From: QYOJ01 sp043810345
Lineage (GTDB): Bacteria > Bacteroidota > Bacteroidia > Bacteroidales > FEN-979
DNA: 64,000 nucleotides
Assembly (NCBI GenBank): GCA_043810345.1
Contig: JBDROF010000102.1
Span: 34,424 to 98,423, forward strand
Reading direction: 5' to 3'
Made by a program: the position numbers and the translations under genes. This document shows positions 7,641 through 15,065 of the stretch, in pieces. Position 1 is the stretch's first letter; each line of letters begins with the position of its first letter. The notes beneath the pieces are model-generated. The model saw only the letters and a list, made by a program, of their open reading frames with translations. It was not told where the DNA came from and made no database searches.

Positions 7641-8828
7641 TCAGTCAAGGATCTCTGTAACCTGACCGGCACCAACGGTACGCCCACCTTCACGGATGGC
7701 GAAGCGCAGACCTTTGCTCATGGCGATCTCGGAGATCAGATGTACTTCAATACTCAGGTTATCACCAGGCATCACCATCTCAACCCCTTCGGGAAGGATA
7801 ATCTCACCCGTTACGTCGGTGGTTCTGAAATAGAACTGAGGACGGTATTTGTTATGGAATGGCGTATGACGTCCCCCCTCTTCTTTTTTCAGGATATAGA
7901 CCTCAGCGTTGAATTTTTTGTGCGGGGTGATAGATCCAGGTTTTGCGATCACCATACCTCGACGGATCTCATCTTTATCGATCCCACGAAGAAGCAAACC
8001 TGCATTATCCCCGGCTTCTCCTCTGTCGAGGATCTTGCGGAACATTTCCACACCGGTTACAACTGATTTCAGCTTTTCCGCACCCATCCCGATGATATCA
8101 ACCGGATCTCCTGTAAGGATCACTCCTGTTTCAATTCTTCCGGTAGCAACAGTACCACGGCCGGTGATGGAAAAGACATCCTCAACAGGCATCAAAAAAG
8201 GTTTATCCACATCGCGGGTCGGAAGTTGAATGTACTCATCGACAGCCGACATCAGCTCTATTATTCTCTCTATCCACTGTGCCTCTTTATTTAGTCCCCC
8301 CAGTGCAGATCCACGGATGATCGGCGTCGTATCGCCATCAAAACCGTAGAACGTCAATAGTTCACGAATCTCCAGCTCAACGAGGTCAAGCAGCTCGGGG
8401 TCGTCAACCATATCGCATTTGTTCATGAATACCACCATCCGGGGAACACCAACCTGACGAGCCAGGAGGATGTGCTCGCGTGTTTGCGGCATGGGACCAT
8501 CGGTAGCTGCCACCACCAGGATGGCGCCGTCCATCTGTGCAGCACCGGTAACCATGTTCTTGATATAGTCGGCGTGTCCGGGACAGTCGACGTGCGCATA
8601 GTGACGATTCTCCGTCTGGTACTCAATGTGCGCCGTATTGATCGTGATTCCTCTTTCCTTCTCTTCCGGAGCATTGTCGATAGAATCAAACGACCGGAAA
8701 GTAGATAACCCTTTGTCTGCCAGAATCAGTGTAATAGCAGCTGTCAAAGTAGTTTTGCCATGGTCAATGTGCCCGATGGTTCCGACATTAACGTGCGGTT
8801 TTGAGCGTTCGAATTTTTCTTTTGCCAT
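7641..8828 (-). CDS. tuf: Elongation factor Tu
   Basis: GTPase that delivers aminoacyl-tRNA to the ribosome. 395 residues. The G motifs are GHIDHGKTT (G1), the RGITIN switch segment, DCPGHADY (G3), NKCDM (G4) and the GSALGG segment (G5). Domains 2 and 3 read normally to GAGQVTEILD. Followed by tRNA-Trp and secE, preceded by four tRNAs, so tRNA processing and tuf mRNA maturation are probably linked. Confidence 0.99.
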   Translation of the reverse strand: MAKEKFERSKPHVNVGTIGHIDHGKTTLTAAITLILADKGLSTFRSFDSIDNAPEEKERGITINTAHIEYQTENRHYAHVDCPGHADYIKNMVTGAAQMDGAILVVAATDGPMPQTREHILLARQVGVPRMVVFMNKCDMVDDPELLDLVELEIRELLTFYGFDGDTTPIIRGSALGGLNKEAQWIERIIELMSAVDEYIQLPTRDVDKPFLMPVEDVFSITGRGTVATGRIETGVILTGDPVDIIGMGAEKLKSVVTGVEMFRKILDRGEAGDNAGLLLRGIDKDEIRRGMVIAKPGSITPHKKFNAEVYILKKEEGGRHTPFHNKYRPQFYFRTTDVTGEIILPEGVEMVMPGDNLSIEVHLISEIAMSKGLRFAIREGGRTVGAGQVTEILD

Positions 8829-8878
8829 TTTGAATTAAAGTTTAATTACGTAATTTAAGATTAATTGCATAATAACTG

Positions 8879-8950
8879 AGCCTTTGACGAGAATTGAACT
8901 CGTGACCCCTTCCTTACCAAGGAAGTGCTCTACCCCTGAGCTACAAAGGC
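8879..8950 (-). tRNA. tRNA-Thr (GGT)
   Basis: Acceptor GCCTTTG / CAAAGGC with discriminator T, anticodon stem CTTCC / GGAAG around TTGGTAA (anticodon GGT), T arm ACGAGTTCAATTCTCGT. Last tRNA of the cluster before tuf. Confidence 0.97.
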
Positions 8951-9016
8951 TTTTCTTTACTCCCGGATAAAAAACATCCAGGGTTGAGTGAGAGCCCCGT
9001 TTATGGCCCAGGTTAG

Positions 9017-9089
9017 AGCGGAAGACGGGGCTCGAACCCGCCACCTGAAGCTTGGAAGGCTTCCGCTCTACCAAATGAGCTACTTCCGC
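9017..9089 (-). tRNA. tRNA-Gly (TCC)
   Basis: Acceptor GCGGAAG / CTTCCGC with discriminator T, anticodon stem GAAGC / GCTTC around CTTCCAA (anticodon TCC), T loop TTCGAGC. In the tRNA cluster upstream of tuf. Confidence 0.97.
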
Positions 9090-9096
9090 AATCTAG

Positions 9097-9162
9097 GTAG
9101 CGAGGTAGTGAAAATGTGAGGTAGCGAAATTTCGCTATTTCACTATTTCGCTATTTCGCTAC
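9097..9162. repeat. Tandem 'atttcgct' word repeat with inverted ends in the tRNA cluster
   Basis: Between tRNA-Gly and tRNA-Tyr are repeated units (GTAGCGA, then ATTTCGCT several times, with an ATTTCACT variant). The 10-base end GTAGCGAAAT at 9121-9130 pairs with ATTTCGCTAC at 9153-9162. This would form a hairpin in the tRNA precursor. It resembles the word-repeat blocks found in other gaps of the window. Confidence 0.75.
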
Positions 9163-9170
9163 TTTAGTCG

Positions 9171-9252
9171 TGGGGAGAGGAGGATTCGAACCTCCGAAGG
9201 CTTAGCCAACAGATTTACAGTCTGCCCCATTTGACCGCTCTGGTATCTCCCC
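9171..9252 (-). tRNA. tRNA-Tyr (GTA)
   Basis: A class II tRNA with a long variable arm. Acceptor GGGGAGA / TCTCCCC with discriminator A, anticodon stem around CTGTAAA (anticodon GTA), T loop TTCGAAT. The anticodon is the normal GTA, not an amber suppressor CTA. Confidence 0.96.
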
Positions 9253-9256
9253 GGCG

Positions 9257-9329
9257 AGCCGATGGACGGACTCGAACCGCCGACCAGCTGATTACAAATC
9301 AGCTGCTCTACCAGCTGAGCTACATCGGC
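9257..9329 (-). tRNA. tRNA-Thr (TGT)
   Basis: Acceptor GCCGATG / CATCGGC with discriminator T, anticodon stem GCTGA / TCAGC around TTTGTAA (anticodon TGT), T loop TTCGAGT. First transcribed gene of the tRNA-tuf operon; the order Thr(TGT)-Tyr-Gly-Thr(GGT)-tuf matches E. coli thrU-tyrU-glyT-thrT-tufB. Confidence 0.97.
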
Positions 9330-9359
9330 GTTTGATGCCCGCTCTCCATATATATAAAA

Positions 9360-9382
9360 CAGTCCTTCATTAAAAAGGACTG
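9360..9382 (-). terminator. Intrinsic terminator after hpf
   Basis: On the minus strand, CAGTCCTT-TTTAATG-AAGGACTG forms an 8-bp stem and is followed by TTTTATATATAT. It lies 56 bases downstream of the hpf stop and directly after the -7 element of the tRNA-tuf promoter. It would end the rpsU-xerC-hpf transcript and would also be part of the first transcribed bases from that promoter. Confidence 0.6.
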
Positions 9383-9412
9383 CAAAAGTATAAAGAATTA
9401 GAAAATTATCAA
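9383..9412 (-). promoter_or_regulatory. Promoter of the tRNA-tuf-secE-nusG-ribosomal operon
   Basis: Reads TTTG-ATAATTTTCTAATTCTTTA-TACTTTTG on the minus strand: a -33 TTG, a 19-base spacer and a -7 TAnnTTTG. This matches the Bacteroidota housekeeping-sigma consensus exactly. Transcription would begin about 50 bases before tRNA-Thr(TGT). Confidence 0.8.
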
Positions 9413-9437
9413 AGAGTTTTCTGAAATTTAGCCATTA

Positions 9438-9737
9438 TTATTTGCCCCTTTGTTTCTCTTTGTGCTTCCTTAACTGTCGGCGCAAGACATCCGTCGCCCT
9501 GGAGGCTGCCTCTTCAAAAGTCTTAGCCTCCTTCACAGCAAACAGGTCATTCCCTTTGACCATCAATCTGATCTCTGCAATCTTATTTTTAGGAGAATCA
9601 TTGTTATCCAGCTTCAGTTTTACCTCTGCACCAATAACACCATCGTAGACTGCTGGCAATTTAACCAGTCTTTCTTTGATGAAATCTTCCAGTTTTTTGT
9701 CGGCTTTAAAATGTACAGAGTTAATGATCAAATTCAT
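9438..9737 (-). CDS. hpf: Ribosome hibernation promoting factor, short form
   Basis: Binds the decoding channel of the small ribosomal subunit and helps silence ribosomes in slow growth. 99 residues, the short HPF/YfiA type without the C-terminal dimerisation domain, starting MNLIINSVHFKADKKLEDFI and ending in a basic tail RRQLRKHKEKQRGK. Located 15 bases after xerC and downstream of rpsU. It has an extended Shine-Dalgarno sequence, unlike most genes in this window. Confidence 0.93.
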   Translation of the reverse strand: MNLIINSVHFKADKKLEDFIKERLVKLPAVYDGVIGAEVKLKLDNNDSPKNKIAEIRLMVKGNDLFAVKEAKTFEEAASRATDVLRRQLRKHKEKQRGK

Positions 9738-9748
9738 ATCACCTCCTT
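9738..9748 (-). promoter_or_regulatory. Extended Shine-Dalgarno site before hpf
   Basis: AAGGAGGTGAT, an 11-base match to the 3' end of 16S rRNA, directly abuts the ATG of hpf (4 bases from GGAGG to ATG). Most starts in the window have no such site. In Bacteroidota the anti-Shine-Dalgarno is normally covered by bS21, bS18 and bS6, so a strong site here may respond to ribosomes lacking bS21. Confidence 0.75.
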
Positions 9749-9752
9749 TTTT

Positions 9753-10673
9753 TCATGCTTTTGGATGAGCTTGTTGATATATCCGCTTTAACTTCTCTAT
9801 CTCATTGTGTGTATAAACCTGCGTGGCTGCCAGACTGCTGTGTCCGAGCAACTCTTTTACAGCATTCAATTCCGCGCCATTATTTAGCAAATGGGTGGCA
9901 AAGGTGTGCCGGAGCACGTGAGGACTTCTTCTGGTAAGGGTTGAAACCTGAGCAAGGGCCTGGTTAACGATCCGGTACACCATCTTTGGATAGATTTGCT
10001 TCCCTCCGTCAGTCAGAAAAAGCCAGGTTTGGCTGGGAAACAGGGACCGCTTCGTATCCAGATATTGCTTCAACAACCCTCCCATAGTTGAACCAAACGG
10101 GATAATCCGCTCTTTATTTCGTTTGCCGAGAACTTTCAAACTGGCTTGCTGAAGCTCCAGATCCTGTTCCTTCAGATTGATCAGTTCTGTCAGTCGTATG
10201 CCAGTAGCATAGAACATCTCCAGGATCAACCGGTTTCGAATGGCCGGATACCCCTTACCATAGTCGAGCTGATCAAACAGGAGATCTATCCGATCCTGTT
10301 CTAAATAGACGGGGAGTCGTTTGCTGGTTTTAAGAGAGGTGATCCTGTTCATTGGATTGATCTCTACATCACCTGTTTTGATCAAATACCTGAAAAAGGA
10401 TTTAAGAGTGGTCATCTTACGGTTCACACTCCGCTCACTGACTCCCTGCTCCATCAGGTAGACCAGCCACGAACGAATCATCGTATGATCTACCCCATCC
10501 ATATCCCGGAGATCATAGTGGTAGTCCAAAAAATCGAAAAACTGGGATAGATCGTTATGATAGGCTGCAACCGTATGAGGCGAGTATCGCTTCTCAAACT
10601 TGATATATTCAATAAACTTCTCCTTCACCTCAGCCAAAAAAAAATAAGAAGAAACGTTGATGGGTTCTCCCAT
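9753..10673 (-). CDS. xerC: Tyrosine recombinase, XerC/XerD type
   Basis: Site-specific recombinase that resolves chromosome dimers at dif. 306 residues. The N-terminal SAM-like DNA-binding domain includes FIEYIKFEKRYSPHTVAAY. The C-terminal catalytic domain has Arg in ATGIRLTELINL, the HVLRHTFATHLL box with His and Arg, LGHSS, and the nucleophile Tyr in TQVYTH. Located between rpsU and hpf, a Bacteroidota arrangement, rather than next to integrase cargo, so a housekeeping role is more likely than a mobile one. XerC versus XerD cannot be decided by eye. Confidence 0.9.
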   Translation of the reverse strand: MGEPINVSSYFFLAEVKEKFIEYIKFEKRYSPHTVAAYHNDLSQFFDFLDYHYDLRDMDGVDHTMIRSWLVYLMEQGVSERSVNRKMTTLKSFFRYLIKTGDVEINPMNRITSLKTSKRLPVYLEQDRIDLLFDQLDYGKGYPAIRNRLILEMFYATGIRLTELINLKEQDLELQQASLKVLGKRNKERIIPFGSTMGGLLKQYLDTKRSLFPSQTWLFLTDGGKQIYPKMVYRIVNQALAQVSTLTRRSPHVLRHTFATHLLNNGAELNAVKELLGHSSLAATQVYTHNEIEKLKRIYQQAHPKA

Positions 10674-10735
10674 TCACCGGATAAATATACAAATTAATTT
10701 ACCCGGGTCAAAATTTCTTCTTACAAAATCGCTTT

Positions 10736-10927
10736 TTAACTTTGTTCCTGCTGAAGCTTCTGGATAAAAACAGCTTTCTGAACTGTTTCCCTACGCTTAA
10801 TAGATGGCTTTGTGAACTTCTGACGGTCCCTCACCTCTCTAACGACGCCCGTTTTTTCAAATTTACGTTTCAGTTTCTTCAGCGCCCGGTCGATGTTTTC
10901 GCCTTCTTTTACAGGTACGATAATCAT
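10736..10927 (-). CDS. rpsU: Ribosomal protein bS21
   Basis: Small-subunit protein near the 3' end of 16S rRNA; in Bacteroidota it helps hide the anti-Shine-Dalgarno. 63 residues, MIIVPVKEGENIDRALKKLKRKFEKTG, with a basic C-terminal half. First gene of the rpsU-xerC-hpf unit and preceded by a consensus promoter. Its own start has no strong Shine-Dalgarno (AGCGTAAACGAATG). Confidence 0.96.
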   Translation of the reverse strand: MIIVPVKEGENIDRALKKLKRKFEKTGVVREVRDRQKFTKPSIKRRETVQKAVFIQKLQQEQS

Positions 10928-10983
10928 TCGTTTACGCTCTCTTTCTTGTTTGAATTGACAAATTATTCTCTTAAAAAGAGCTG

Positions 10984-11013
10984 CAAAGTTACCAAGTTTA
11001 ATTCTGAATTCAA
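10984..11013 (-). promoter_or_regulatory. Promoter of rpsU-xerC-hpf
   Basis: Minus strand TTTTG, then 19 bases from AATTCAG to CTTGG, then TAACTTTG: a perfect -33/-7 pair with a 19-base spacer. It ends about 57 bases upstream of the rpsU start. The -33 element lies in a GAATTCA word repeat. Confidence 0.78.
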
Positions 11014-11030
11014 AATGCTGAATTCAAAAT

Positions 11031-11142
11031 AACCCCTAAATCCCCTGAAGGGGACTTGTTCACGCGTAAAGGATGACCACTCCCCATCCCTCCCCTTAGA
11101 GGGGAGGGAGAAAGCCCCCTTTAGGGGGTTTGGGGGTTGGTA
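11031..11142. repeat. G/C-run palindromic repeat at the S9 peptidase 3' end
   Basis: Contains CCCCTAAATCCCCTGAAGGGGACTT, TCCCCTTAGAGGGGA and CCCCCTTTAGGGGG, all self-complementary. The stop codon and last residues (NPQTP) of the peptidase are inside it. A shorter relative is at 46513-46571 at the pnuC 3' end. Confidence 0.8.
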
Positions 11143-13397
11143 AGGTTCTCGAGAATGAACTCCGTCATCCGTGTGTAGTTGTGCCAGGTAGTGTTCTTCC
11201 CGGAATAGATACCATGGTTGCTGTTGGGGTATACCTGCAGTTCAAACTGCTTGTTTGCCGCTACCAGTGCCGAAACCATGTCGTAGGTATTCTGGGCATG
11301 CACGTTGTCGTCAGCCATGCCATGGATGATCAGGAGGTTCCCTTTCAGCTTATCAGCATGGTTAACAGGTGAGTTATCTTCATAACCCTCCTCATTTTCC
11401 CGAGGGGTGCGCATAAACCTTTCGGTATAAATATTGTCATAGTATTTCCAGTTGGTCACCGGAGCTACGGCGACACCCATGCTGAAATAATCAGCCCCTT
11501 TAGTCAGACAAGACAACGTGAGGTATCCGCCAAAACTCCATCCCCACATGCCGATCCGATGTGGATCCACGTAGGGCAACGTTCCCAGGTATTTGGCTGC
11601 TTCAATCTGATCCAGTGTCTCATATTTACCAAGCTGAAGATAGGTGCATTTTTTGAACTCCTGTCCACGGGCGCCGGTTCCCCGGTTATCCACCGAGACC
11701 ACTAGGATGTCATGCTGGGCCAATAACTGGTTCCAGGCACTCACCGTTCCCCAACGATTGGCCACGGTCTGGGAACCGGGACCTCCATAAATCGTGAACA
11801 ACACCGGGTATTTTTTCTCCGGATCAAAACCGGGTGGCTTCAGCATCCATCCATTTAGTTCCATTTCATCATCGGTGTTGAAGGAGAAGAGATCGGCCTG
11901 CTGGAAATCATACCTCTTCATAAGCTCCATCAACTTCTCATTGGTCTCCATAACCCTGATTTCCTCCCCGTCGGAGTTGTTCAAGGTAATGACCGGCGGG
12001 GTATTGATATCCGACCAGTTATTGATGTAAATGGTATAATCGGTGTTGAACTGTGCGCGGTTGGTCCCCTCCTTTCCAGAGAGCGTCCGTTTGCCTGATC
12101 CATCAAGGGCAATTACATTCACCTCCCGGTTAAGGGGAGAAGATTCGGCCGACTGAAAATAGACCAGCCCATGCTCTTCATCCACACCGTATAACGATGT
12201 CGCGTCCCAGGGACCGGAGGTCAGCTGTCTGATCAACCTTCCATTCAGATCGTAAAGATACAGATGGTTATATCCATCTTTTTCACTGGAAAGCAATACC
12301 GATTCCCTATCCTTTAAAAATGTCCAGTCGTCGGTGATATCAATGTACCAGGGATTATTCTCTGTCAGGATCACACGTGATGAACCGTTGTTCGCATCCG
12401 CCAGCAGGAGCTCCAGTTTATTCTGGTGACGGTTCATCCGGTACATCGCCAGGGTATTGGGATCGGTTGTCCATTTGATCCGTGGAATATAGATATCCGT
12501 TTCTGTTCCTGTATCAACCGGAACGGTTTCACCCTGCTCCAGGTCATAAATCTTAATCGCTATCAACGAGTTATCCTCACCTGCCTTAGGATACTTAAAG
12601 GTATAGATTTCGGGATAGATGTCGCCAAAATACTCCAAGGTATACTCTTTAACCTTCGATTCATCAAAACGGTAAAAAGCAATCTTTTTGCTGTTGGGCG
12701 ACCAGAAAAACGCCTTGGTGAAGCCAAACTCCTCCTCGTAAACCCAATCGGTAGCCCCATTGATGATCGTGTTGAACTGGCCGTCGGTTGTGATTTGCAT
12801 CTCGCTAGTGAAGACCGGATCGTGGTTGGTATCATCACCCTGCCCGCCGCTCTTACCAGGATCCCAGATACCGGATGCCAGATCCCGGATAAAGAGGTTA
12901 TTATCCCTGACAAAGGCCACTTTGTTCCCATCCGGAGAAAATGTGGCCAGCTGCTGCTTCTCGCCTTCTGATAATGGAACCAGCATCTTGGTCTCAATGT
13001 CAAAGATATAATAGAATGCTTTGGAAGAGTGGCGGTAGATCGATTCCCTTTCAGCAGCAAACAGGATCCTTGATTCATCCTGACTGAACTGATAACTGGA
13101 GATCGGAACGGGAACGGTATCTCCTTTCGGGATCAGATCAGCAGAAGTGACAATGGTTCTCACATAATCTCCTGTGAGGTAGTCATACACGTTAAGACTA
13201 TCGTTCTTAACCTGGCAAAAATATTGAACATCCTTAAGCGGGTGAATGTTATAAACACCCTTCGAGGAGAATGTCCTTTTCCTGATCACATCTTCGAGGG
13301 TAATTTGTTTATGTTCCTCCTGGGAATATCCTGCAACTGAAAAGCAAGCGAGCAGGAAAACCAATATTATTTTCTCTACCTTTGTTTGCATACCCAT
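11121..13397 (-). CDS. S9 family peptidase, dipeptidyl peptidase IV-like
   Basis: Exported serine peptidase that removes dipeptides from peptide N-termini. 758 residues: a signal peptide (KIILVFLLACFSVAGYSQ), a beta-propeller domain to about residue 480, then an alpha/beta hydrolase domain. The nucleophile lies in GWSFGGYLTL, the Asp in HGMADDNVH, and the His in NSNHGIYSG. The DWVYEEEF segment matches the DPP4 double-glutamate motif that binds the substrate N-terminus. The last few residues and the stop lie in a repeat element. It stands alone, divergent from the flavin reductase gene. Confidence 0.93.
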   Translation of the reverse strand: MGMQTKVEKIILVFLLACFSVAGYSQEEHKQITLEDVIRKRTFSSKGVYNIHPLKDVQYFCQVKNDSLNVYDYLTGDYVRTIVTSADLIPKGDTVPVPISSYQFSQDESRILFAAERESIYRHSSKAFYYIFDIETKMLVPLSEGEKQQLATFSPDGNKVAFVRDNNLFIRDLASGIWDPGKSGGQGDDTNHDPVFTSEMQITTDGQFNTIINGATDWVYEEEFGFTKAFFWSPNSKKIAFYRFDESKVKEYTLEYFGDIYPEIYTFKYPKAGEDNSLIAIKIYDLEQGETVPVDTGTETDIYIPRIKWTTDPNTLAMYRMNRHQNKLELLLADANNGSSRVILTENNPWYIDITDDWTFLKDRESVLLSSEKDGYNHLYLYDLNGRLIRQLTSGPWDATSLYGVDEEHGLVYFQSAESSPLNREVNVIALDGSGKRTLSGKEGTNRAQFNTDYTIYINNWSDINTPPVITLNNSDGEEIRVMETNEKLMELMKRYDFQQADLFSFNTDDEMELNGWMLKPPGFDPEKKYPVLFTIYGGPGSQTVANRWGTVSAWNQLLAQHDILVVSVDNRGTGARGQEFKKCTYLQLGKYETLDQIEAAKYLGTLPYVDPHRIGMWGWSFGGYLTLSCLTKGADYFSMGVAVAPVTNWKYYDNIYTERFMRTPRENEEGYEDNSPVNHADKLKGNLLIIHGMADDNVHAQNTYDMVSALVAANKQFELQVYPNSNHGIYSGKNTTWHNYTRMTEFILENLTNPQTP

Positions 13398-13419
13398 GTC
13401 ATTTAGTAAATTTTAACTG

Positions 13420-13427
13420 CAAAAGTA
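13420..13427 (-). promoter_or_regulatory. -7 element upstream of the S9 peptidase
   Basis: TACTTTTG on the minus strand, 23 bases before the start codon, matches TAnnTTTG. There is no clear TTG 19-21 bases upstream, so only half of the promoter is convincing. Confidence 0.45.
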
Positions 13428-13434
13428 GAAAAAT

Positions 13435-13938
13435 ATGCGGAGAGAGATCGGAACATTCGAAGCATTTGAAAAGACGATGGAGAGGATGCGGGGCGATGGC
13501 ATCCTGCTCGTTGCCGGCTATCCTCCCAATCCCATGACCATCGGCTGGGGTTCGTTGGGAACTGTTTGGAGCCGTCCTGTTTTCCAGGTACTGGTCAGAC
13601 CAACCCGATATACATTCGGACTCATGGAGGATAGCCAGGCTTTCACGGTCAACGTGCTCTCCGATGACTATCAAAATGAGTTATTGCTTTGTGGAACCCG
13701 GTCGGGGCAGGATCTGGATAAAGCAGCCTCCTGCGGCTTCACCATGGTCAAGGGCGAAACCACTACGGCATTTTACATCCAGCAATCAACCATCCACTAC
13801 GAATGCCGTATCATCCACAAACACCTTCTTGATGCGGCCACCCTGGATCCGGCCATTATTGAACGCTACTATCCCTTACGCGATTTTCACATGGTTTACT
13901 ATGGGGAGATCGTGGGAGTCTTTAGGAATGAGGAATGA
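13435..13938 (+). CDS. Flavin reductase-like FMN-binding protein
   Basis: 167 residues of the split-barrel flavin reductase family, which bind FMN and often reduce flavins or act as flavin-dependent oxidoreductases. Visible are MERMRGDGILLVAG, the PMTIGWGSLGTVWSRP strand pair typical of the fold, and FTVNVLSDDYQNELLLCGTRSG. The substrate is unknown. The last residues (FRNEE) and the TGA come from the 'ggaatga' word repeat that starts here. No operon partner. Confidence 0.8.
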   Translation: MRREIGTFEAFEKTMERMRGDGILLVAGYPPNPMTIGWGSLGTVWSRPVFQVLVRPTRYTFGLMEDSQAFTVNVLSDDYQNELLLCGTRSGQDLDKAASCGFTMVKGETTTAFYIQQSTIHYECRIIHKHLLDAATLDPAIIERYYPLRDFHMVYYGEIVGVFRNEE

Positions 13939-14165
13939 GAAATGAGGAATGAGGAATGAGGAATGAAGGACGAGGGACGAAGGGCGAAGGATGAGGGACG
14001 TGAGACGTAAGACGTGAATTTCGAATTTCGAATTTGGCTACGCCGAGCTTCGCGGAGTTTATCACGGTAATACGGGGCTCCGGTTCAAGTTTCAAATTCT
14101 TAACTGCATATACCCTATATCTTATATCTTATATCCTATATCCTAACATCCTATCATCCTACATC
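13924..14165. repeat. Word-repeat block before tRNA-Val
   Basis: Three parts. 13924-14010 repeats AGGAATG and then GACGAAGG. 14011-14095 repeats AATTTCG and contains the core TTGGCTACGCCGAGCTTCGC, also found at 32749-32768 with two changes. 14107-14165 repeats variants of TATATCTTA / TATATCCTA. No coding potential is seen. Confidence 0.8.
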
Positions 14166-14193
14166 TAATCTTCTGTTTTTTTAAAACTTTCCT

Positions 14194-14201
14194 TAAATTT
14201 G
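14194..14201 (+). promoter_or_regulatory. -7 element of tRNA-Val
   Basis: TAAATTTG matches TAnnTTTG and ends 11 bases before the mature tRNA. The -33 region (TTCTG) is weak. Confidence 0.6.
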
Positions 14202-14212
14202 CACCCGTTTCC

Positions 14213-14287
14213 GGGATGTTAGCTCAGTTGGTTTAGAGCATCGCCTTGACAGGGCGGGGGTCATCGGTTCGAATCCGCTACATCCCA
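14213..14287 (+). tRNA. tRNA-Val (GAC)
   Basis: Acceptor GGGATGT / ACATCCC with discriminator A, D arm AGCTCAGTTGGTTTAGAGC, anticodon stem TCGCC / GGCGG around TTGACAG (anticodon GAC), and T loop TTCGAAT. A degraded 3' half with the same anticodon loop and acceptor end occurs at 26176-26251. Confidence 0.95.
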
Positions 14288-14349
14288 CGGTTCGAAGTTA
14301 GAAGCCGGAGGTTAGAAGTACGAAAGGGAGGCTGGAAGTGCGAAACAGG

Positions 14350-15009
14350 TTATTCCTTATTTTTCCTTTGACTAAACCGATACGCGACCCCTACCAGAAA
14401 ATTAACCGAGTTTGTTTTCTCATACCAGTGACTTTCCTGGCTGATATCGTCCTTTACAATCTGATATAAGCCAAGATTATACCGGACCTCAACAGATACC
14501 AGGAACCGTTGCCACAGTGGAATATTCATTCCAATACCTGTACTCAAGCCCCAATCAAACCTGTTAAAAAATTGAGTTGTTTCATAGGTTCTTCCAAGCT
14601 CTTTTGGCCATGCATTATTTACAGTGTAACCTCTTAAAAGATATCCTGAAAAAAGGCCTGTCTGAAAAAAGAAGTTAATCTTTTTCCCAAATGTCATTCT
14701 GCCGAATATCTGCGAGATGAGATAGTTATAATTTATACGGCTTATCTCACCATGACTGTTAATATCTCGCTCCCCTTTTCGTTCAAATGAAAAATCAGCC
14801 CTGATGGAAAAAAACTTGCGGAAATTGTATTGGATAAACGGTCCGGCTGAAAACCCGATCCCCGGATTTAAATGATCACAGCTGCCATTTATAAAAATCA
14901 CACTGGGGCCACCTTCTATACCAATGTCTAACCGGTTTGTCTGACAAAATAAATTCACGGGATCAAGAAGTAATACCAGAATCAATACGGAAACTATCAG
15001 GGATTTCAT
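14350..15009 (-). CDS. Outer-membrane beta-barrel (PorT-like) protein
   Basis: 219 residues if started at ATG 15009, which gives a signal peptide (MKSLIVSVLILVLLLDPVNLFC). An upstream ATG at 15135 would overlap the neighbouring gene and bury the signal, so I reject it. The mature part alternates short hydrophobic strands such as IGIEGGPSVIFING, FSAGPFIQYNFRKFFSIRADFSF and VSVEVRYNLGLYQIV and ends VGVAYRF, as in eight-stranded barrels. The function is unknown. It follows the GH16-like gene in the same direction. Confidence 0.72.
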   Translation of the reverse strand: MKSLIVSVLILVLLLDPVNLFCQTNRLDIGIEGGPSVIFINGSCDHLNPGIGFSAGPFIQYNFRKFFSIRADFSFERKGERDINSHGEISRINYNYLISQIFGRMTFGKKINFFFQTGLFSGYLLRGYTVNNAWPKELGRTYETTQFFNRFDWGLSTGIGMNIPLWQRFLVSVEVRYNLGLYQIVKDDISQESHWYEKTNSVNFLVGVAYRFSQRKNKE

Positions 15010-15065
15010 TGGGAAAAGATTCCTTATTTTGTCATCAAATTTACATAATGTTTTTCTAAAATAAT

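Noticed and set aside
8835..9074. 79-codon minus-strand frame across the tRNA cluster
   Set aside because: It translates through two tRNA genes; no independent evidence.
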